From Ideonella sp. WA131b (GTDB taxonomy: Bacteria > Pseudomonadota > Gammaproteobacteria > Burkholderiales > Burkholderiaceae_C), in contig JAGTJW010000001.1 in NCBI GenBank assembly GCA_023657425.1, positions 1,922,001-1,986,000 on the forward strand: a stretch of 64,000 nt of DNA, written 5' to 3'. Positions 14,999 to 23,817 of the stretch are shown one piece after another; within the stretch, counting starts at the first letter, position 1, and every line of letters starts with the position of its first letter. A program made the position numbers and the translations under genes. The notes beneath the pieces are model-generated. The model was not told the origin of the DNA. It did not search any database and saw only the letters and a program-made list of their open reading frames with translations.

Positions 14999-16477
14999 AT
15001 GAACGGCGTCGCCAGCACGCCGCAGCCCAGCCCCCACGCCGACCCGCGCGCCGAGCGCATGTCGCGCGTGGACACCGCCTGGCTGCGCATGGACAACGAC
15101 GTCAACCTGATGATGATCGTCGGCGTCTGGCTGCTCACGCCGGCCATCACGCTGGAGGCCCTGCGCGAACGCATCCAGGCCAAGCTGCTGCAATACGACC
15201 GCTTTCGGCAGAAGGCGGTGGCCGACGCCATGGGTGCCCAGTGGGTGGACGACGAGGCCTTTGACATCACGCAGCACGTGCTGCCGATGACGCTGGAGCC
15301 TCGGCCCGGCGAGAGCGAGCGCCATGCGCTGCAGCGTGCCTGCGGCGAACTGGCCGCCACGCCGCTCGATCCGCATCGCCCGCTGTGGCAGATGCACCTT
15401 GTCCAGGACTACGAGGGCGGCAGCGCCCTGGTGGCGCGCATCCACCACTGCATCGGCGACGGCATCGCCCTCATCAGCGTGATGCTGAGCATCACCGACG
15501 GCGGCGCCGATCCTCCCAGGCGTCGCCGCAAGGCCGTGCCCGACGAGGGCCACGAGCCCGACTGGCTCGCCGATGCCGTGCTCAAGCCGCTGACCGATCT
15601 CACCATCAAGGCCATCGGCATGTACGGCAGCGGCGTGGGCCGCAGCATGGAGGTGCTGGCCAATCCGGCGCAGCCGCTGCTGTCGAGCGTGGGCATGGCG
15701 CGCGGCGGGCTGCAGGTGGCGCAGGACGTGGCCGCGCTGGCGCTGATGTCCGACGACTCGCCCACGCTGCTCAAGGGCAAGCCGGTGGGCCGCAAGGTCG
15801 TGGCCTGGGGCGAGCCGATCCCGCTGGATCAGGTCAAGGCCATCGGCAAGGCCCTGGGCTGCACCGTCAACGACGTGCTGCTGGCCTGCGCGGCCGGCGC
15901 CATCGGCAGCTGGCTGGCCGATCAGGGCCAGGATCCGGCTGGCAAGGAGATCCGCGCCATGGTGCCGGTGAACCTGCGCCCGCTCGACAAGGCCTGGCAG
16001 CTGGGCAACCGCTTCGGCCTGGCGCCACTCGTGCTGCCGGTGGGCATCGACAACCCCATCGAGCGTGTGTACGCCGTGCACCGCCGCATGGCCGACATGA
16101 AGGGCAGCTACCAGCCGCTGCTGGCGTTTGCGATCCTCAGCGTCAGCGGTCTGTTCATCAAGCCCGTGCAGGACGCCGTGCTGGGCCTGTTCGCCAAGAA
16201 GACGACCGCCGTGATGACCAACGTGCCCGGTCCGGCCGTGCCGCTCAAGTTCTGCGGCAGCACGCTGCGCCAGACCATGTTCTGGGTGCCCGCCTCGGGC
16301 GATGTGGGCGTGGGCGTGAGCATCCTCAGCTACGGCGGCGGCGTGCAGTTCGGCCTGATCACCGACGAGAAGCTCTGCCCCGAGCCGCAGCAGATCATCG
16401 ACCGCTTCGAGCCGCAGTTCGAGCAGCTCACCTGGCTGACGATGATGCTGCCCTGGGCCGGCGAGCCCGATTTCTGA
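14999..16477 (+). CDS. Wax ester synthase/diacylglycerol acyltransferase-like protein
   Basis: A 492-residue bifunctional WS/DGAT-family acyltransferase. The catalytic motif HHxxxDG is present as HHCIGDG at residues 149-155. The family C-terminal signature (TNVPGP, residues about 407-412) and the LRP context VNLRPLDKAWQLGNRFG are also seen. These enzymes transfer acyl groups from acyl-CoA to fatty alcohols or diacylglycerol to form storage wax esters or triacylglycerol, associated with the inner membrane. An AGGAGA at 14987-14992 supports the ATG at 14999. An SRPBCC gene follows at 16509 and an acyl-CoA-binding protein gene is divergent upstream. The enzyme may instead handle another acyl acceptor. 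Confidence 0.92.
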   Translation: MNGVASTPQPSPHADPRAERMSRVDTAWLRMDNDVNLMMIVGVWLLTPAITLEALRERIQAKLLQYDRFRQKAVADAMGAQWVDDEAFDITQHVLPMTLEPRPGESERHALQRACGELAATPLDPHRPLWQMHLVQDYEGGSALVARIHHCIGDGIALISVMLSITDGGADPPRRRRKAVPDEGHEPDWLADAVLKPLTDLTIKAIGMYGSGVGRSMEVLANPAQPLLSSVGMARGGLQVAQDVAALALMSDDSPTLLKGKPVGRKVVAWGEPIPLDQVKAIGKALGCTVNDVLLACAAGAIGSWLADQGQDPAGKEIRAMVPVNLRPLDKAWQLGNRFGLAPLVLPVGIDNPIERVYAVHRRMADMKGSYQPLLAFAILSVSGLFIKPVQDAVLGLFAKKTTAVMTNVPGPAVPLKFCGSTLRQTMFWVPASGDVGVGVSILSYGGGVQFGLITDEKLCPEPQQIIDRFEPQFEQLTWLTMMLPWAGEPDF

Positions 16478-16508
16478 ACCCCGAACCCCACCACGAAGGA
16501 GCAAGGCC

Positions 16509-16982
16509 ATGGCCGTGAGCGTTGACATCGACCTGGGCTACGAGTTCACCGTCAAGGCCTCGTTCGACGAGGTCTTCGACCTGCTGTCCGACGTGCCCAC
16601 CTCGGTGGGCCACTTTCCCAAGGTCGAGCAGCTCGTCGACATGGGCAAGGGCGTCTACCGCTGGGAGATGGAGAAGGTCGGTACGGCGCAGGTCAACATC
16701 CAGACCGTCTACGCCAGCCAGTACGTGGCCGACCGCAAGAAGGGCTCGGTGGTCTGGACGCCGGTCAAGGGCGTGGGCAACGCGCAGGTCGGCGGCAGCT
16801 GGAGCATCGCCAAGGCCAAGAAGGGCACGGCCATCACGCTCAAGACCCAGGGCACGGTGGAGGTGCCGCTGCCGGGCCTGATGAAGATGGTGGTGGTGCC
16901 GGTGGTGAAGAACGAGTTCGAAGGCCTGGTCGAGAAGTACATCGACAACCTCATCAAGCGCTTCGGTGGCGAGGTCGGCTGA
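16509..16982 (+). CDS. SRPBCC/START-like lipid-binding family protein
   Basis: A 157-residue cytoplasmic protein with the SRPBCC pattern: VDIDLGYEFTVKASFDEVFDLLSDVPTSVGHFPKVEQLVDMG, a central beta-sheet (RWEMEKVGTAQVNIQTVYAS), and a long C-terminal helix ending EKYIDNLIKRFGGE. The fold encloses a deep hydrophobic cavity and often binds lipids or polyketide-like ligands. It follows the WS/DGAT gene by 31 bp and is very likely cotranscribed. I infer a role in presenting or sensing the lipid substrate of that enzyme. No catalytic residues are assignable. Confidence 0.85.
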   Translation: MAVSVDIDLGYEFTVKASFDEVFDLLSDVPTSVGHFPKVEQLVDMGKGVYRWEMEKVGTAQVNIQTVYASQYVADRKKGSVVWTPVKGVGNAQVGGSWSIAKAKKGTAITLKTQGTVEVPLPGLMKMVVVPVVKNEFEGLVEKYIDNLIKRFGGEVG

Positions 16983-17034
16983 GCAAGCCTCGCTGCGCCG
17001 GGCCGCCCTGCGGCTGGTGAACAATCGTGGCCCC

Positions 17035-17445
17035 GTGAGCCCGCTGAACCGACTCCGTCACCGCTTTCGCCTTCCGGCCTGGACCGCCCTGTGGGCCGTC
17101 TGGGCCATGGCGTTGATGCCGGCGGTGTCGCAGATGCTGGTGCACGCCGGGGGCGGTGGCACCGCCTGGGCCGAGGTCTGCACGCCGCAGGGCACGCGCT
17201 GGGTGGCTTTGCCCGAGGCGGTGGCCGACGGCGCGGGTGGCGACGTGACTCACCCGGCCAGCCACCTGGAACACTGTCCCTTGTGCCGGCTGGCGCACGA
17301 CGCGCCGCCGCTGCCTGCCAGAAGCACCGAAGCACCGGCGCTGCTGCACCTGTCGCAGGCCGTGCCGGCCCTGTTCCTGCACGCCCCCCAGAGGCTGCAT
17401 GCCTGGCGCAGCGCCCAGCCGCGCGGGCCCCCACTCCTGAGCTGA
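17035..17445 (+). CDS. DUF2946 family protein (copper-linked)
   Basis: A 136-residue protein from GTG 17035 with an N-terminal membrane helix (LPAWTALWAVWAMALMPAVSQML) and the DUF2946 hallmark EHCPLCRLAHD, a Cys-x-x-Cys flanked by histidines that suggests metal binding. Such genes commonly precede TonB-dependent receptors for copper in beta- and gammaproteobacteria. Here a TonB-dependent receptor begins 124 bp later and a YcnI-like gene follows it, so I read the three as one metal-handling unit. The C-terminus ends in a basic, proline-rich tail (RLHAWRSAQPRGPPLLS). Confidence 0.8.
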   Translation: MSPLNRLRHRFRLPAWTALWAVWAMALMPAVSQMLVHAGGGGTAWAEVCTPQGTRWVALPEAVADGAGGDVTHPASHLEHCPLCRLAHDAPPLPARSTEAPALLHLSQAVPALFLHAPQRLHAWRSAQPRGPPLLS

Positions 17446-17460
17446 ACCCTCAGCAGCCGG

Positions 17461-17506
17461 CCCTGCCGCGCCCCGCCCCTGGGCGGTCGGCGGCAGGGTC
17501 TTTTCC
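17461..17506 (+). terminator. Stem-loop followed by TCTTTTCC, terminator or attenuator
   Basis: CCCTGCCGC at 17461-17469 pairs with GCGGCAGGG at 17490-17498 and is followed by TCTTTTCC. It lies between the DUF2946 gene and the TonB-dependent receptor. It could reduce transcription into the receptor gene. The T run is short for this kind of site. Confidence 0.5.
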
Positions 17507-17568
17507 GGGTTCCCGGCCGCCTGTTCGCGCCCCCTCGGCGCGGCGCGTGGCCTTCAGGAGTGTTCCTC

Positions 17569-19959
17569 GTGCAACTGTCCTTCAGATTTGGGCCGCCGTC
17601 CCCCCGGCAGGCCGTCGCCTTGGCCTGTGTTCTCTCGTTCGCGTCCGGGGCTCAGGCCCAGACCGCCGCTTCCAGCGAAGCCGCCAGCAGCCGCAACGCC
17701 GGCATCGTCACCGTCACGGCGACCCGGCTGGGGTCGCTGCCGACGCAGATTCCGACCACCATCGAAGGCATCAGCGGCGTCGAGATCGACGCCACCATCA
17801 ACGCCACCGACAGCGCCGACGCGCTGAAGTACTTCCCGAGCCTGCTGGTGCGCAAGCGCTACCCGGGCGACTACGACCACGCCGTGCTGTCCACGCGCGC
17901 CAGCGGCACCGGCAACAGCGCCCGTTCGCTGGTCTACGCCGACGGCATCCTGCTGTCCAACCTCCTCGGCAACGGCGCCTTCTTTGCGCCCCGCTGGGGC
18001 CTGGTCACGCCCGAGGAGATCGAGCGCGTCGACGTGCTCTACGGCCCCTTCAGCGCGGCCTACCCCGGCACCAGCGTCGGCGCGGTGGTGGACTACGTCA
18101 CGCGCATGCCCACGCGCTTCGAGGCGCACGCGAAGCTGGCCGGCTTCTCGCAGCGCTTCGACGTCTACCGCACCGACGAGCGCTTCGGCGGCGGCCAGGC
18201 GGCCGCCAGCGTGGGCAGCAGCGTGGGTGACTTCGCGTGGTGGTTCAACCTCAGCCGCCAGGACAGCGAGAGTCATCCACTCGTCTACGCCACGCGCACG
18301 CCCAGCACGGCAGCGCCCGCCGCCGGCGCCGTGGCCGTGACGGGCGCGGTGGCCGAGAAGAACCGCTTCGACCAGGACTGGCTGCTCATCGGCACCAGCA
18401 GCCAGGCGCACACGGTGCAGGACCACGCCAAGCTCAAGCTGGCCTGGCGGCTGCAGCCCGCGCTGCGCGCCAGCTACACGCTGGGCTTCTGGGACAACTC
18501 CGTCGAGCGCCAGCCCGGGGGCTGGTTGCAGGACGCCAGCGGCCAGCGCGTGGACATCCGGCCCGACAACTTCCCCGTCAGCGTCGGCGGCACGCGGGCC
18601 GTCGCCATCGACGGCCGCAGCTACACGCTCAGCGCCGCCGACTTCGGCCGCACGCGCGAGCGGCTGCAGCACGTGATGCAGGGCCTGTCGCTGCGGAAGT
18701 CCACGGGCGGGGTGTTCGACTGGCAGTTCGCGGCCAGCCTGTTCGATTACGCGAAGGACGAGGTTCGGGCTTGGGCGCCGGTGGCCGCGACGGCCACAGC
18801 GGCCTCCAACCCGGCCGGCGGCCGCATCACCGACCAGGCCGGCACCGGCTGGAACACCCTGGCTGCCAAGGGCACGTGGCGGCCCACAGGCCCGGGCAGT
18901 GGCGAGACCGGCCGCCACGTCGTCGAGTTCGGCCTGCAGCGCGACGCGCACCAGCTGCGCAACAAGGTGTCGACGACGGCCGACTGGATCTCGGGCGCGC
19001 CCGCAGCCGGCAACCCGGCCTCGCGCTTCGAGGGCAACACCACGCTCACCAGCCTGTGGGCGCAGGACGCCTGGGCCTTTGCCACCGACTGGAAGGCGGT
19101 GATGGGCCTGCGGTTCGAACAGTGGCAGGCCGAACGCGGCCTGACGGCCAACGGCGCCGCTGCGTTTGCCCACCCGACGCGCCGGGAGAGCGCCGCCAGC
19201 CCCAAACTGGCGGTGGGCTGGCAGCCGCGTGACGACTGGTCCTTGAAGCTGTCCAGTGGCCGTGCCGTGCGCTTCCCGACGGTGAGCGAGCTGTTCCAGG
19301 GCGGCGTCAACGCCAGCACCGGCGCCTTGAGCAACGGCGATCCCAACCTCAAGCCCGAGGACTCCTGGACGACCGAGCTCAGCAGCGAGTGGGCCTGGCC
19401 GCAGGGCGCCTCGTTGCGCGTCACGCTGTTCCACGAAGGCACGCGCGACGCGCTCTACAGCCAGACCAACACCACGGTCACGCCCAACGTGACCAACATC
19501 CAGAACGTCGACCGCATCCGCACCCAGGGCTTCGAGCTGGCGACGTCGGCACGCGACCTGGGCGTGCGCGGGCTGGACCTGAGCGGCAGCGTGACCTTCG
19601 CCGACTCCATCATCACGGCCAACAGCCGTTTCCCCGCCAGCGTGGGCAAGTGGCAACCGCGCGTGCCGCGCTGGCGCGCCAACGCCGTGGCCACCTGGCG
19701 GCCGACCGAGGCGCTCAGCGGCACGCTGGGCGTGCGCTACGGCGGCAAGCAGTTCAACAGCCTCGACAACAGCGACCCGAACGGCGCGCGCTACCAGGGC
19801 GCGAGCAGGTTCCTGGTGGCCGACCTGCGTCTGCGATGGCAGGCCACGCGGCAGTGGAGCGCCGCGGTGGGCATCGACAACCTGACCAACGAGCTGTACT
19901 GGAACTTCCACCCCTACCCGCTGCGCACGGTCGTGGCGGAACTCAAGTTCGACCTGTGA
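17569..19959 (+). CDS. TonB-dependent outer-membrane receptor
   Basis: The AGGAG at 17556-17560 is best spaced for the GTG at 17569, so I prefer this start to the GTG at 17560, which lies within the ribosome-binding site. The 796-residue product has a signal peptide (ALACVLSFASGAQAQ), a TonB-box-like VTVTATRLG, a plug domain (SLPTQIPTTIEGISGVEID, RGS-like region replaced by LSTRASGTGNSARSLVYADGILL, EIERVDVLYGPFSAAYPGTSVGAVVDY), and a 22-strand barrel ending in an aromatic C-terminus (VVAELKFDL). Flanking DUF2946 and YcnI genes point to copper or a copper chelate as substrate. The substrate is inferred from context, not from the receptor itself. Confidence 0.92.
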   Translation: MQLSFRFGPPSPRQAVALACVLSFASGAQAQTAASSEAASSRNAGIVTVTATRLGSLPTQIPTTIEGISGVEIDATINATDSADALKYFPSLLVRKRYPGDYDHAVLSTRASGTGNSARSLVYADGILLSNLLGNGAFFAPRWGLVTPEEIERVDVLYGPFSAAYPGTSVGAVVDYVTRMPTRFEAHAKLAGFSQRFDVYRTDERFGGGQAAASVGSSVGDFAWWFNLSRQDSESHPLVYATRTPSTAAPAAGAVAVTGAVAEKNRFDQDWLLIGTSSQAHTVQDHAKLKLAWRLQPALRASYTLGFWDNSVERQPGGWLQDASGQRVDIRPDNFPVSVGGTRAVAIDGRSYTLSAADFGRTRERLQHVMQGLSLRKSTGGVFDWQFAASLFDYAKDEVRAWAPVAATATAASNPAGGRITDQAGTGWNTLAAKGTWRPTGPGSGETGRHVVEFGLQRDAHQLRNKVSTTADWISGAPAAGNPASRFEGNTTLTSLWAQDAWAFATDWKAVMGLRFEQWQAERGLTANGAAAFAHPTRRESAASPKLAVGWQPRDDWSLKLSSGRAVRFPTVSELFQGGVNASTGALSNGDPNLKPEDSWTTELSSEWAWPQGASLRVTLFHEGTRDALYSQTNTTVTPNVTNIQNVDRIRTQGFELATSARDLGVRGLDLSGSVTFADSIITANSRFPASVGKWQPRVPRWRANAVATWRPTEALSGTLGVRYGGKQFNSLDNSDPNGARYQGASRFLVADLRLRWQATRQWSAAVGIDNLTNELYWNFHPYPLRTVVAELKFDL

Positions 19960-19967
19960 GCAAAGCC

Positions 19968-20522
19968 ATGAAGAAGCACCGAGTCCTTTCGATGGCCGCC
20001 ATCCTGGCGGCAGCGGCCTGCGCCCCGGTGGCGGCGCACGTCACCCTGGAGGAGGCCAAGGGCCAGGCAGGCCGGCCCTACAAGGCCACGCTGCGCGTGG
20101 GCCATGGCTGCGAAGGCAGCGCCACGCACACCTTGCGTGTGCTGGTGCCGGCGGGCTTTCGGGGTGCCAAGCCCATGCCCAAGCCGGGCTGGACGCTGCA
20201 GACGAAGCGCGAGCCGCTCGCGCAGCCCTACGAGAGCCACGGCCGCCGCATCACCGACGACGTGGTCGAGATCACCTGGGCGGCGGCCCGCCGCGAGGCC
20301 TGGCTGGCCGACGCCCACTACGACGAGTTCGTGCTGCGCGGCCAGTTGCCGGCGCAGCCCGGACCCCTCTGGTTCAAGGTGCAGCAACTCTGCGAGAAGG
20401 GCCAGTGGGACTGGTTCGAGACGCCGGCGGACCCCAAGAGCACGAGCCGAGCCGGCCTGAAGGCACCCGCTGCGCTGCTGGAGGTGCTGCCCGCCGCGAG
20501 CATCGAGCAGCACCGGCACTGA
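19968..20522 (+). CDS. YcnI/DUF1775 family copper-associated periplasmic protein
   Basis: A 184-residue protein with a signal peptide (SMAAILAAAACAPVAAH). The mature N-terminus begins HVTLEEAKGQAG; in YcnI proteins this N-terminal histidine binds copper. The family core follows: YKATLRVGHGCEGSATHTLRVLVPAG, then KPMPKPGWTL, and WFKVQQLCEKGQWDWFETP. A single His-rich extreme C-terminus (EQHRH) may add metal-binding capacity. It starts nine bases after the receptor stop and is surely cotranscribed with it. A role in periplasmic copper delivery or sequestration is the likely function. Confidence 0.88.
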   Translation: MKKHRVLSMAAILAAAACAPVAAHVTLEEAKGQAGRPYKATLRVGHGCEGSATHTLRVLVPAGFRGAKPMPKPGWTLQTKREPLAQPYESHGRRITDDVVEITWAAARREAWLADAHYDEFVLRGQLPAQPGPLWFKVQQLCEKGQWDWFETPADPKSTSRAGLKAPAALLEVLPAASIEQHRH

Positions 20523-20541
20523 GCCGAGGCCCGCGAGGACC

Positions 20542-21747
20542 TCACGCCGTCGCGGCCAGCCACCAGAGCTGGCCGGCCACGGGCTGGCGCTGCTCCAGCC
20601 GCAGTGTGGCGGCCTCGGGCGGCTGGCGGTGCGCCAGGCCGTGCCGCTCGGCCAGGGCCTGCAGGTAGGCGCGGCCGTGCGCGTAGCGCGCGGTGGGCAG
20701 CAGGGCCACGGCGGTGCCCGCGGGCGCGGACTCCACGCTGAAGGCGAACACGCCGCCGGGGGCCAGCGCGCGCCGCACGGCAGCGAACACGGGGTCGAGG
20801 TCGCCGAGGTAGATGAACACGTCGGCCGCCAGCACCAGGTCCAGCGAACCCGCGGGCTGCTGGCGCAGGTGGGCCAGCAGCTCGGCGGCGTGCAGGGCGT
20901 CGTAGACGCCCGTGGCGCGGGCGCGCTCGATCATCGCGGTCGAGACGTCCAGGCCCTCCAGCCGCTGCGCCAGGGGCCGCACCAGGCGGCCGACGACGCC
21001 GGTGCCGCAGCCCAGGTCCAGCGCGGTGGCATAGCGGCGGGCCACCAGGCCCGGCAGCAGCAGCTCGGGGGCCCGGTACTCCAGCGTCTCCAGGTGCCGG
21101 TCGAAGTCGGCGGCGTAGCCGTCGAACAGCGCCTCGACGTAGCCGTCGGGGGGCAGGGGCGGCGCGTCTGCGTCGTGGGCGCCCCGCAGGCCGGCCAGCA
21201 GCCAGGCGGCCAGCGGGCCGGGCTCCAGCGCCTGCGCACGCTCGAGCGCGGTGACGGCGGCAGCGGACTGGCCCAGGTCCTTGTGCAGCGAACCCGCCAG
21301 CCGCCAGGGCTCGGCCCAGTCGGCGTGCCGCTCGCACAGGGCCCGCGCCCCGGCCAGGGCCTCGTCGAGGCGGCCCAGCCGCGCCAGGCACTCGGCGCGG
21401 CGCAAGGCCGCGCGGGGTGGCGCCTCGGGCAGCGAGATCAGCTGCTCATACGCGAGCAGCGCATCGGCCGGGCGGCCCAGGGCCAGCAGCGCCTCGCCCA
21501 GGTGGGCCCAGGCCGGCCCGTGCGCGGGCGCCGTGGTGCTGGCCTGCCGCAGCAGCGGCAGCGCCTCGGCCGCACGGCCCCGCGCCAGCAGCGTGGCGCC
21601 CAGGTTGGCCAGCGTCGAGGGCCGCCCGGGCAGCGCCGCCAGCGAGGCGCGGTAGTGCGCCTCGGCCTCGGCCAGCCGGCCGGCCTGCTGCTCGGCCAGG
21701 CCGGCCCCGAAGGCGCGGCGGGCGGTGTCGAAGGCGGCGTCGTCCAT
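20542..21747 (-). CDS. TPR-domain class I methyltransferase
   Basis: A 401-residue cytoplasmic protein. The first half is four or five tetratricopeptide repeats (AEAEAHYRASLAALPGRPSTLANLGATLLARGRAAEAL and similar units). The second half is a SAM-dependent methyltransferase with motif I DLGCGTGVVG, followed by LEGLDVSTAMIERAR and LVLAADVFIYLGDL. Such TPR-methyltransferase fusions, often described as contactin-associated-like in databases, act on unknown protein or small-molecule substrates. The gene is divergent from another methyltransferase gene at 21812, 64 bp away. It converges with the YcnI gene. Confidence 0.85.
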   Translation of the reverse strand: MDDAAFDTARRAFGAGLAEQQAGRLAEAEAHYRASLAALPGRPSTLANLGATLLARGRAAEALPLLRQASTTAPAHGPAWAHLGEALLALGRPADALLAYEQLISLPEAPPRAALRRAECLARLGRLDEALAGARALCERHADWAEPWRLAGSLHKDLGQSAAAVTALERAQALEPGPLAAWLLAGLRGAHDADAPPLPPDGYVEALFDGYAADFDRHLETLEYRAPELLLPGLVARRYATALDLGCGTGVVGRLVRPLAQRLEGLDVSTAMIERARATGVYDALHAAELLAHLRQQPAGSLDLVLAADVFIYLGDLDPVFAAVRRALAPGGVFAFSVESAPAGTAVALLPTARYAHGRAYLQALAERHGLAHRQPPEAATLRLEQRQPVAGQLWWLAATA

Positions 21748-21811
21748 GCGCCCGATTGTCGCGGCCGCCCTGGCCAGGGCCACGCGGCCCGCCGCCACAC
21801 AATCAGGTGCC

Positions 21812-23047
21812 GTGAACGAACCTGCCGTCACCGACCCCGCGCCTGCTGCCGCCGACCCGGCACGCGAGCGCTTCGTCGCGCTGCTGCGCGAGCAGCTGGT
21901 GCAGGGCAGCTGGCGCCGGCTGGTGCTGTCGGGTCCGCGCATGGCCGCCGGGGCCGAGCCCGACCTGCAGCGCGTGACCGTGCGCCCGCTGCTGCTGCGC
22001 GGCGGCCCGGTGCTCAGCGTCGTCAGCCGCCACGCCACGCGCGAGCTCACGCACAACCACCCGCCCGAGGAGGGCCTGGCGCTCGTCGCCGGCTGGCTGG
22101 GCACGCGCTTCCGCCACGCGCACTTCGACGGCGCTGCCCTCGAGGCCGAGCTGCGCTTCGGCAAGCGAGGCAGCGGCCATGTCAGCGTCGCGCCGCGTGC
22201 CGCTGCTGCGCCGGCCGCGCCCCAGGCGCACGACCGCGCCAAGCCGCGGCCGCTGCCCGCCGACCGGCCCTACCTCGCTGCACTGGGCCTGACCACGCCG
22301 GATGGCCAGCCGGTGCCGGCCATGGCACGCAAGTGGAAGCAGATCAACCGCTTCGTCGAGATCGTCTCGCAGGCGCTGGCGCGCACGCCGCTGCTGCAGC
22401 CGAGCGCCGAGCCGGTGCGCGTGGTGGACTTCGGCGCCGGCCGCGCCTACCTGACGTTCGCGCTGCATGACTGGCTGGCCCGCCAGGGCCTGGCGCTCGA
22501 CGTGCGGGGCATCGAGCAGCGCGCCGACCTGGTGGCCGAGGGCAACCGCATCGCCCAGGGCCTGGGCCTGCAGGGCCTGCGCATGGTGCAGGGCGATGTG
22601 GGCGACGCGGCCGCGGCACCGGAGTGCTTCGACGTGATGATCGCGCTGCATGCCTGCGACACCGCCACCGACGCCGCCCTCCACCGTGGCATCGTGGCCG
22701 GCGCACAGCTCATCGTGTGCTCGCCCTGCTGCCACCAGCAGCTGCGCCCGCAGCTGCTGAGCCCGGGGCCGCTGCGCAGCGTGTTCCAGCACGGCATCCA
22801 CGCCGAGCAACAGGCCGAGATGATCACCGACACGCTGCGCGCGCTGCTGCTGCAGGCCGAGGGCTACGAGACGCAGGTCTTCGAGTTCGTGGCGCTGGAG
22901 CACACGCGCAAGAACAAGATGATCCTGGCCGTGAAGCGGCCGCACGCCAGCGATGCCGAGCGCGCCGCGGCGCTGGCCCAGGCCGACGAGCTGCAGCGCT
23001 TCTTCGGCATCCGCGAGCAGGCGCTGCGCTCGCTGCTCACGGTGTGA
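21812..23047 (+). CDS. SAM-dependent methyltransferase (class I, substrate unknown)
   Basis: A 411-residue protein starting at GTG 21812. The N-terminal half (LQGSWRRL-like helix, then the LLLRGGPVLSVVSRHATRELTHNHPPEEGL segment) is a family-specific domain. The C-terminal half is a methyltransferase with VVDFGAGRAYLTFALHDWL (motif I), VRGIEQRADLVAEGNRIA (motif II), FDVMIALHACDTATD (motif IV) and CSPCCHQQL. The ALHACDTATD and CCHQQ motifs recall methyltransferases proposed to modify RNA (the Methyltransf_32/THUMP-less group). The target is not assignable. A hairpin made of two inverted repeat copies lies just after the stop. Confidence 0.85.
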   Translation: MNEPAVTDPAPAAADPARERFVALLREQLVQGSWRRLVLSGPRMAAGAEPDLQRVTVRPLLLRGGPVLSVVSRHATRELTHNHPPEEGLALVAGWLGTRFRHAHFDGAALEAELRFGKRGSGHVSVAPRAAAAPAAPQAHDRAKPRPLPADRPYLAALGLTTPDGQPVPAMARKWKQINRFVEIVSQALARTPLLQPSAEPVRVVDFGAGRAYLTFALHDWLARQGLALDVRGIEQRADLVAEGNRIAQGLGLQGLRMVQGDVGDAAAAPECFDVMIALHACDTATDAALHRGIVAGAQLIVCSPCCHQQLRPQLLSPGPLRSVFQHGIHAEQQAEMITDTLRALLLQAEGYETQVFEFVALEHTRKNKMILAVKRPHASDAERAAALAQADELQRFFGIREQALRSLLTV

Positions 23048-23089
23048 GCGGATTGCAGCGTGTCTGATCTCCACAGCCACCGTTCGGGC

Positions 23090-23149
23090 TGAGCCTGTCA
23101 AAACCCTGGAGTCCGACAGGCGGCCCTTCGACAAGCTCAGGGCGAACGG
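23090..23149. repeat. Inverted pair of TTCGGGCTGAGCC-type repeats
   Basis: A forward copy (from 23090) and a reverse-orientation copy (23122-23149, with AAGCTCAGGGCGAACGG) face each other between two convergent genes. Together they can fold into a long hairpin and may act as a bidirectional terminator. Confidence 0.85.
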
Positions 23150-23162
23150 AGGGCAGGTTCGC

Positions 23163-23807
23163 TCAGGCCGCCGCTTCCAGCCCGTGCGCGAAGTGCTCGC
23201 GCATCAGTGCCGCCGCGCCGTCGGCGTCGCGCCGCTCGATGGCGGCCATCAGCTCGCGGTGCTCGGCCAGGCTCTCGGCCAGCCGACCGCGCTTGAACAG
23301 CGAATGGTGGCGGTTGAGCTTCATCACCTTGCGCAGGTCCAGCACCGTCTGCTCGGCCCAGCGGTTGCCGGCCAGCCGCAGCAGCGCGAGGTGGAAGCGC
23401 TCGTTGGCGGCGAAGAAGGCGTCGCGCTGGCGCACCCGGCGCTCGAGCTCGTCGTGCAGCCCGCGCAGCTCGGCGCGGCCGGGTTCGTCAGCGCGCTCGG
23501 CCACGCGCGCGGCGGCATCGCTTTCCAGCAGCGCGAGCAGGTGGTACACCTGCGCCACGTCGTCGCGCGACATCTCCGTCACGTAGGCCCCGCGGCCGGC
23601 CTTGAGCGTGACCAGCCCCTCGACGGCCAGCACCTTGAGCGCCTCGCGCAGCGGCGTGCGGCTGATGCCGAAGGCGGCCGTGAGCTTGAGCTCGTCGATC
23701 CAGCTGCCGGGCTCGAGCTCGCGCGCGAAGATCTGCTGGCGCAGGCGGTCGGCCACGTCCTGGTAGAGGGCGCGGCGCGGCAGTGGGGCGGGGGCAGGGG
23801 CGCTCAA
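23163..23807 (-). CDS. GntR-family (FadR/FCD-type) transcriptional regulator
   Basis: A 214-residue regulator with an N-terminal winged helix (LYQDVADRLRQQIFARELEPGSWI, then FGISRTPLREALKVLAVEGLVTLKAGRGAYV) and a C-terminal FCD ligand domain (LLALLESDAAARVAE, then FHLALLRLAGNRWAE, HRELMAAIERRDADGAAALMREHFAHGL), including the His residues that usually bind a metal. It is divergent from the methylmalonyl-CoA mutase gene, so I infer that it controls the propionyl-CoA pathway in response to a carboxylic acid or CoA-ester. The start appears to be TTG at 23807; no in-frame ATG precedes it, and the DNA upstream is a 12-bp repeat tract. Confidence 0.92.
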   Translation of the reverse strand: MSAPAPAPLPRRALYQDVADRLRQQIFARELEPGSWIDELKLTAAFGISRTPLREALKVLAVEGLVTLKAGRGAYVTEMSRDDVAQVYHLLALLESDAAARVAERADEPGRAELRGLHDELERRVRQRDAFFAANERFHLALLRLAGNRWAEQTVLDLRKVMKLNRHHSLFKRGRLAESLAEHRELMAAIERRDADGAAALMREHFAHGLEAAA

Positions 23808-23817
23808 GGCGGGGCGG

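Noticed and set aside
17446..17568. Possible cobalamin or other riboswitch before the TonB-dependent receptor
   Set aside because: No B12-box or other conserved riboswitch motif is seen; only a simple stem-loop with a short T run is supported.
20629..22470. A 613-codon plus-strand frame antisense to the TPR-methyltransferase
   Set aside because: It is repetitive Gly/Arg/Gln-rich sequence mirroring the TPR helices on the other strand and runs into another real gene.
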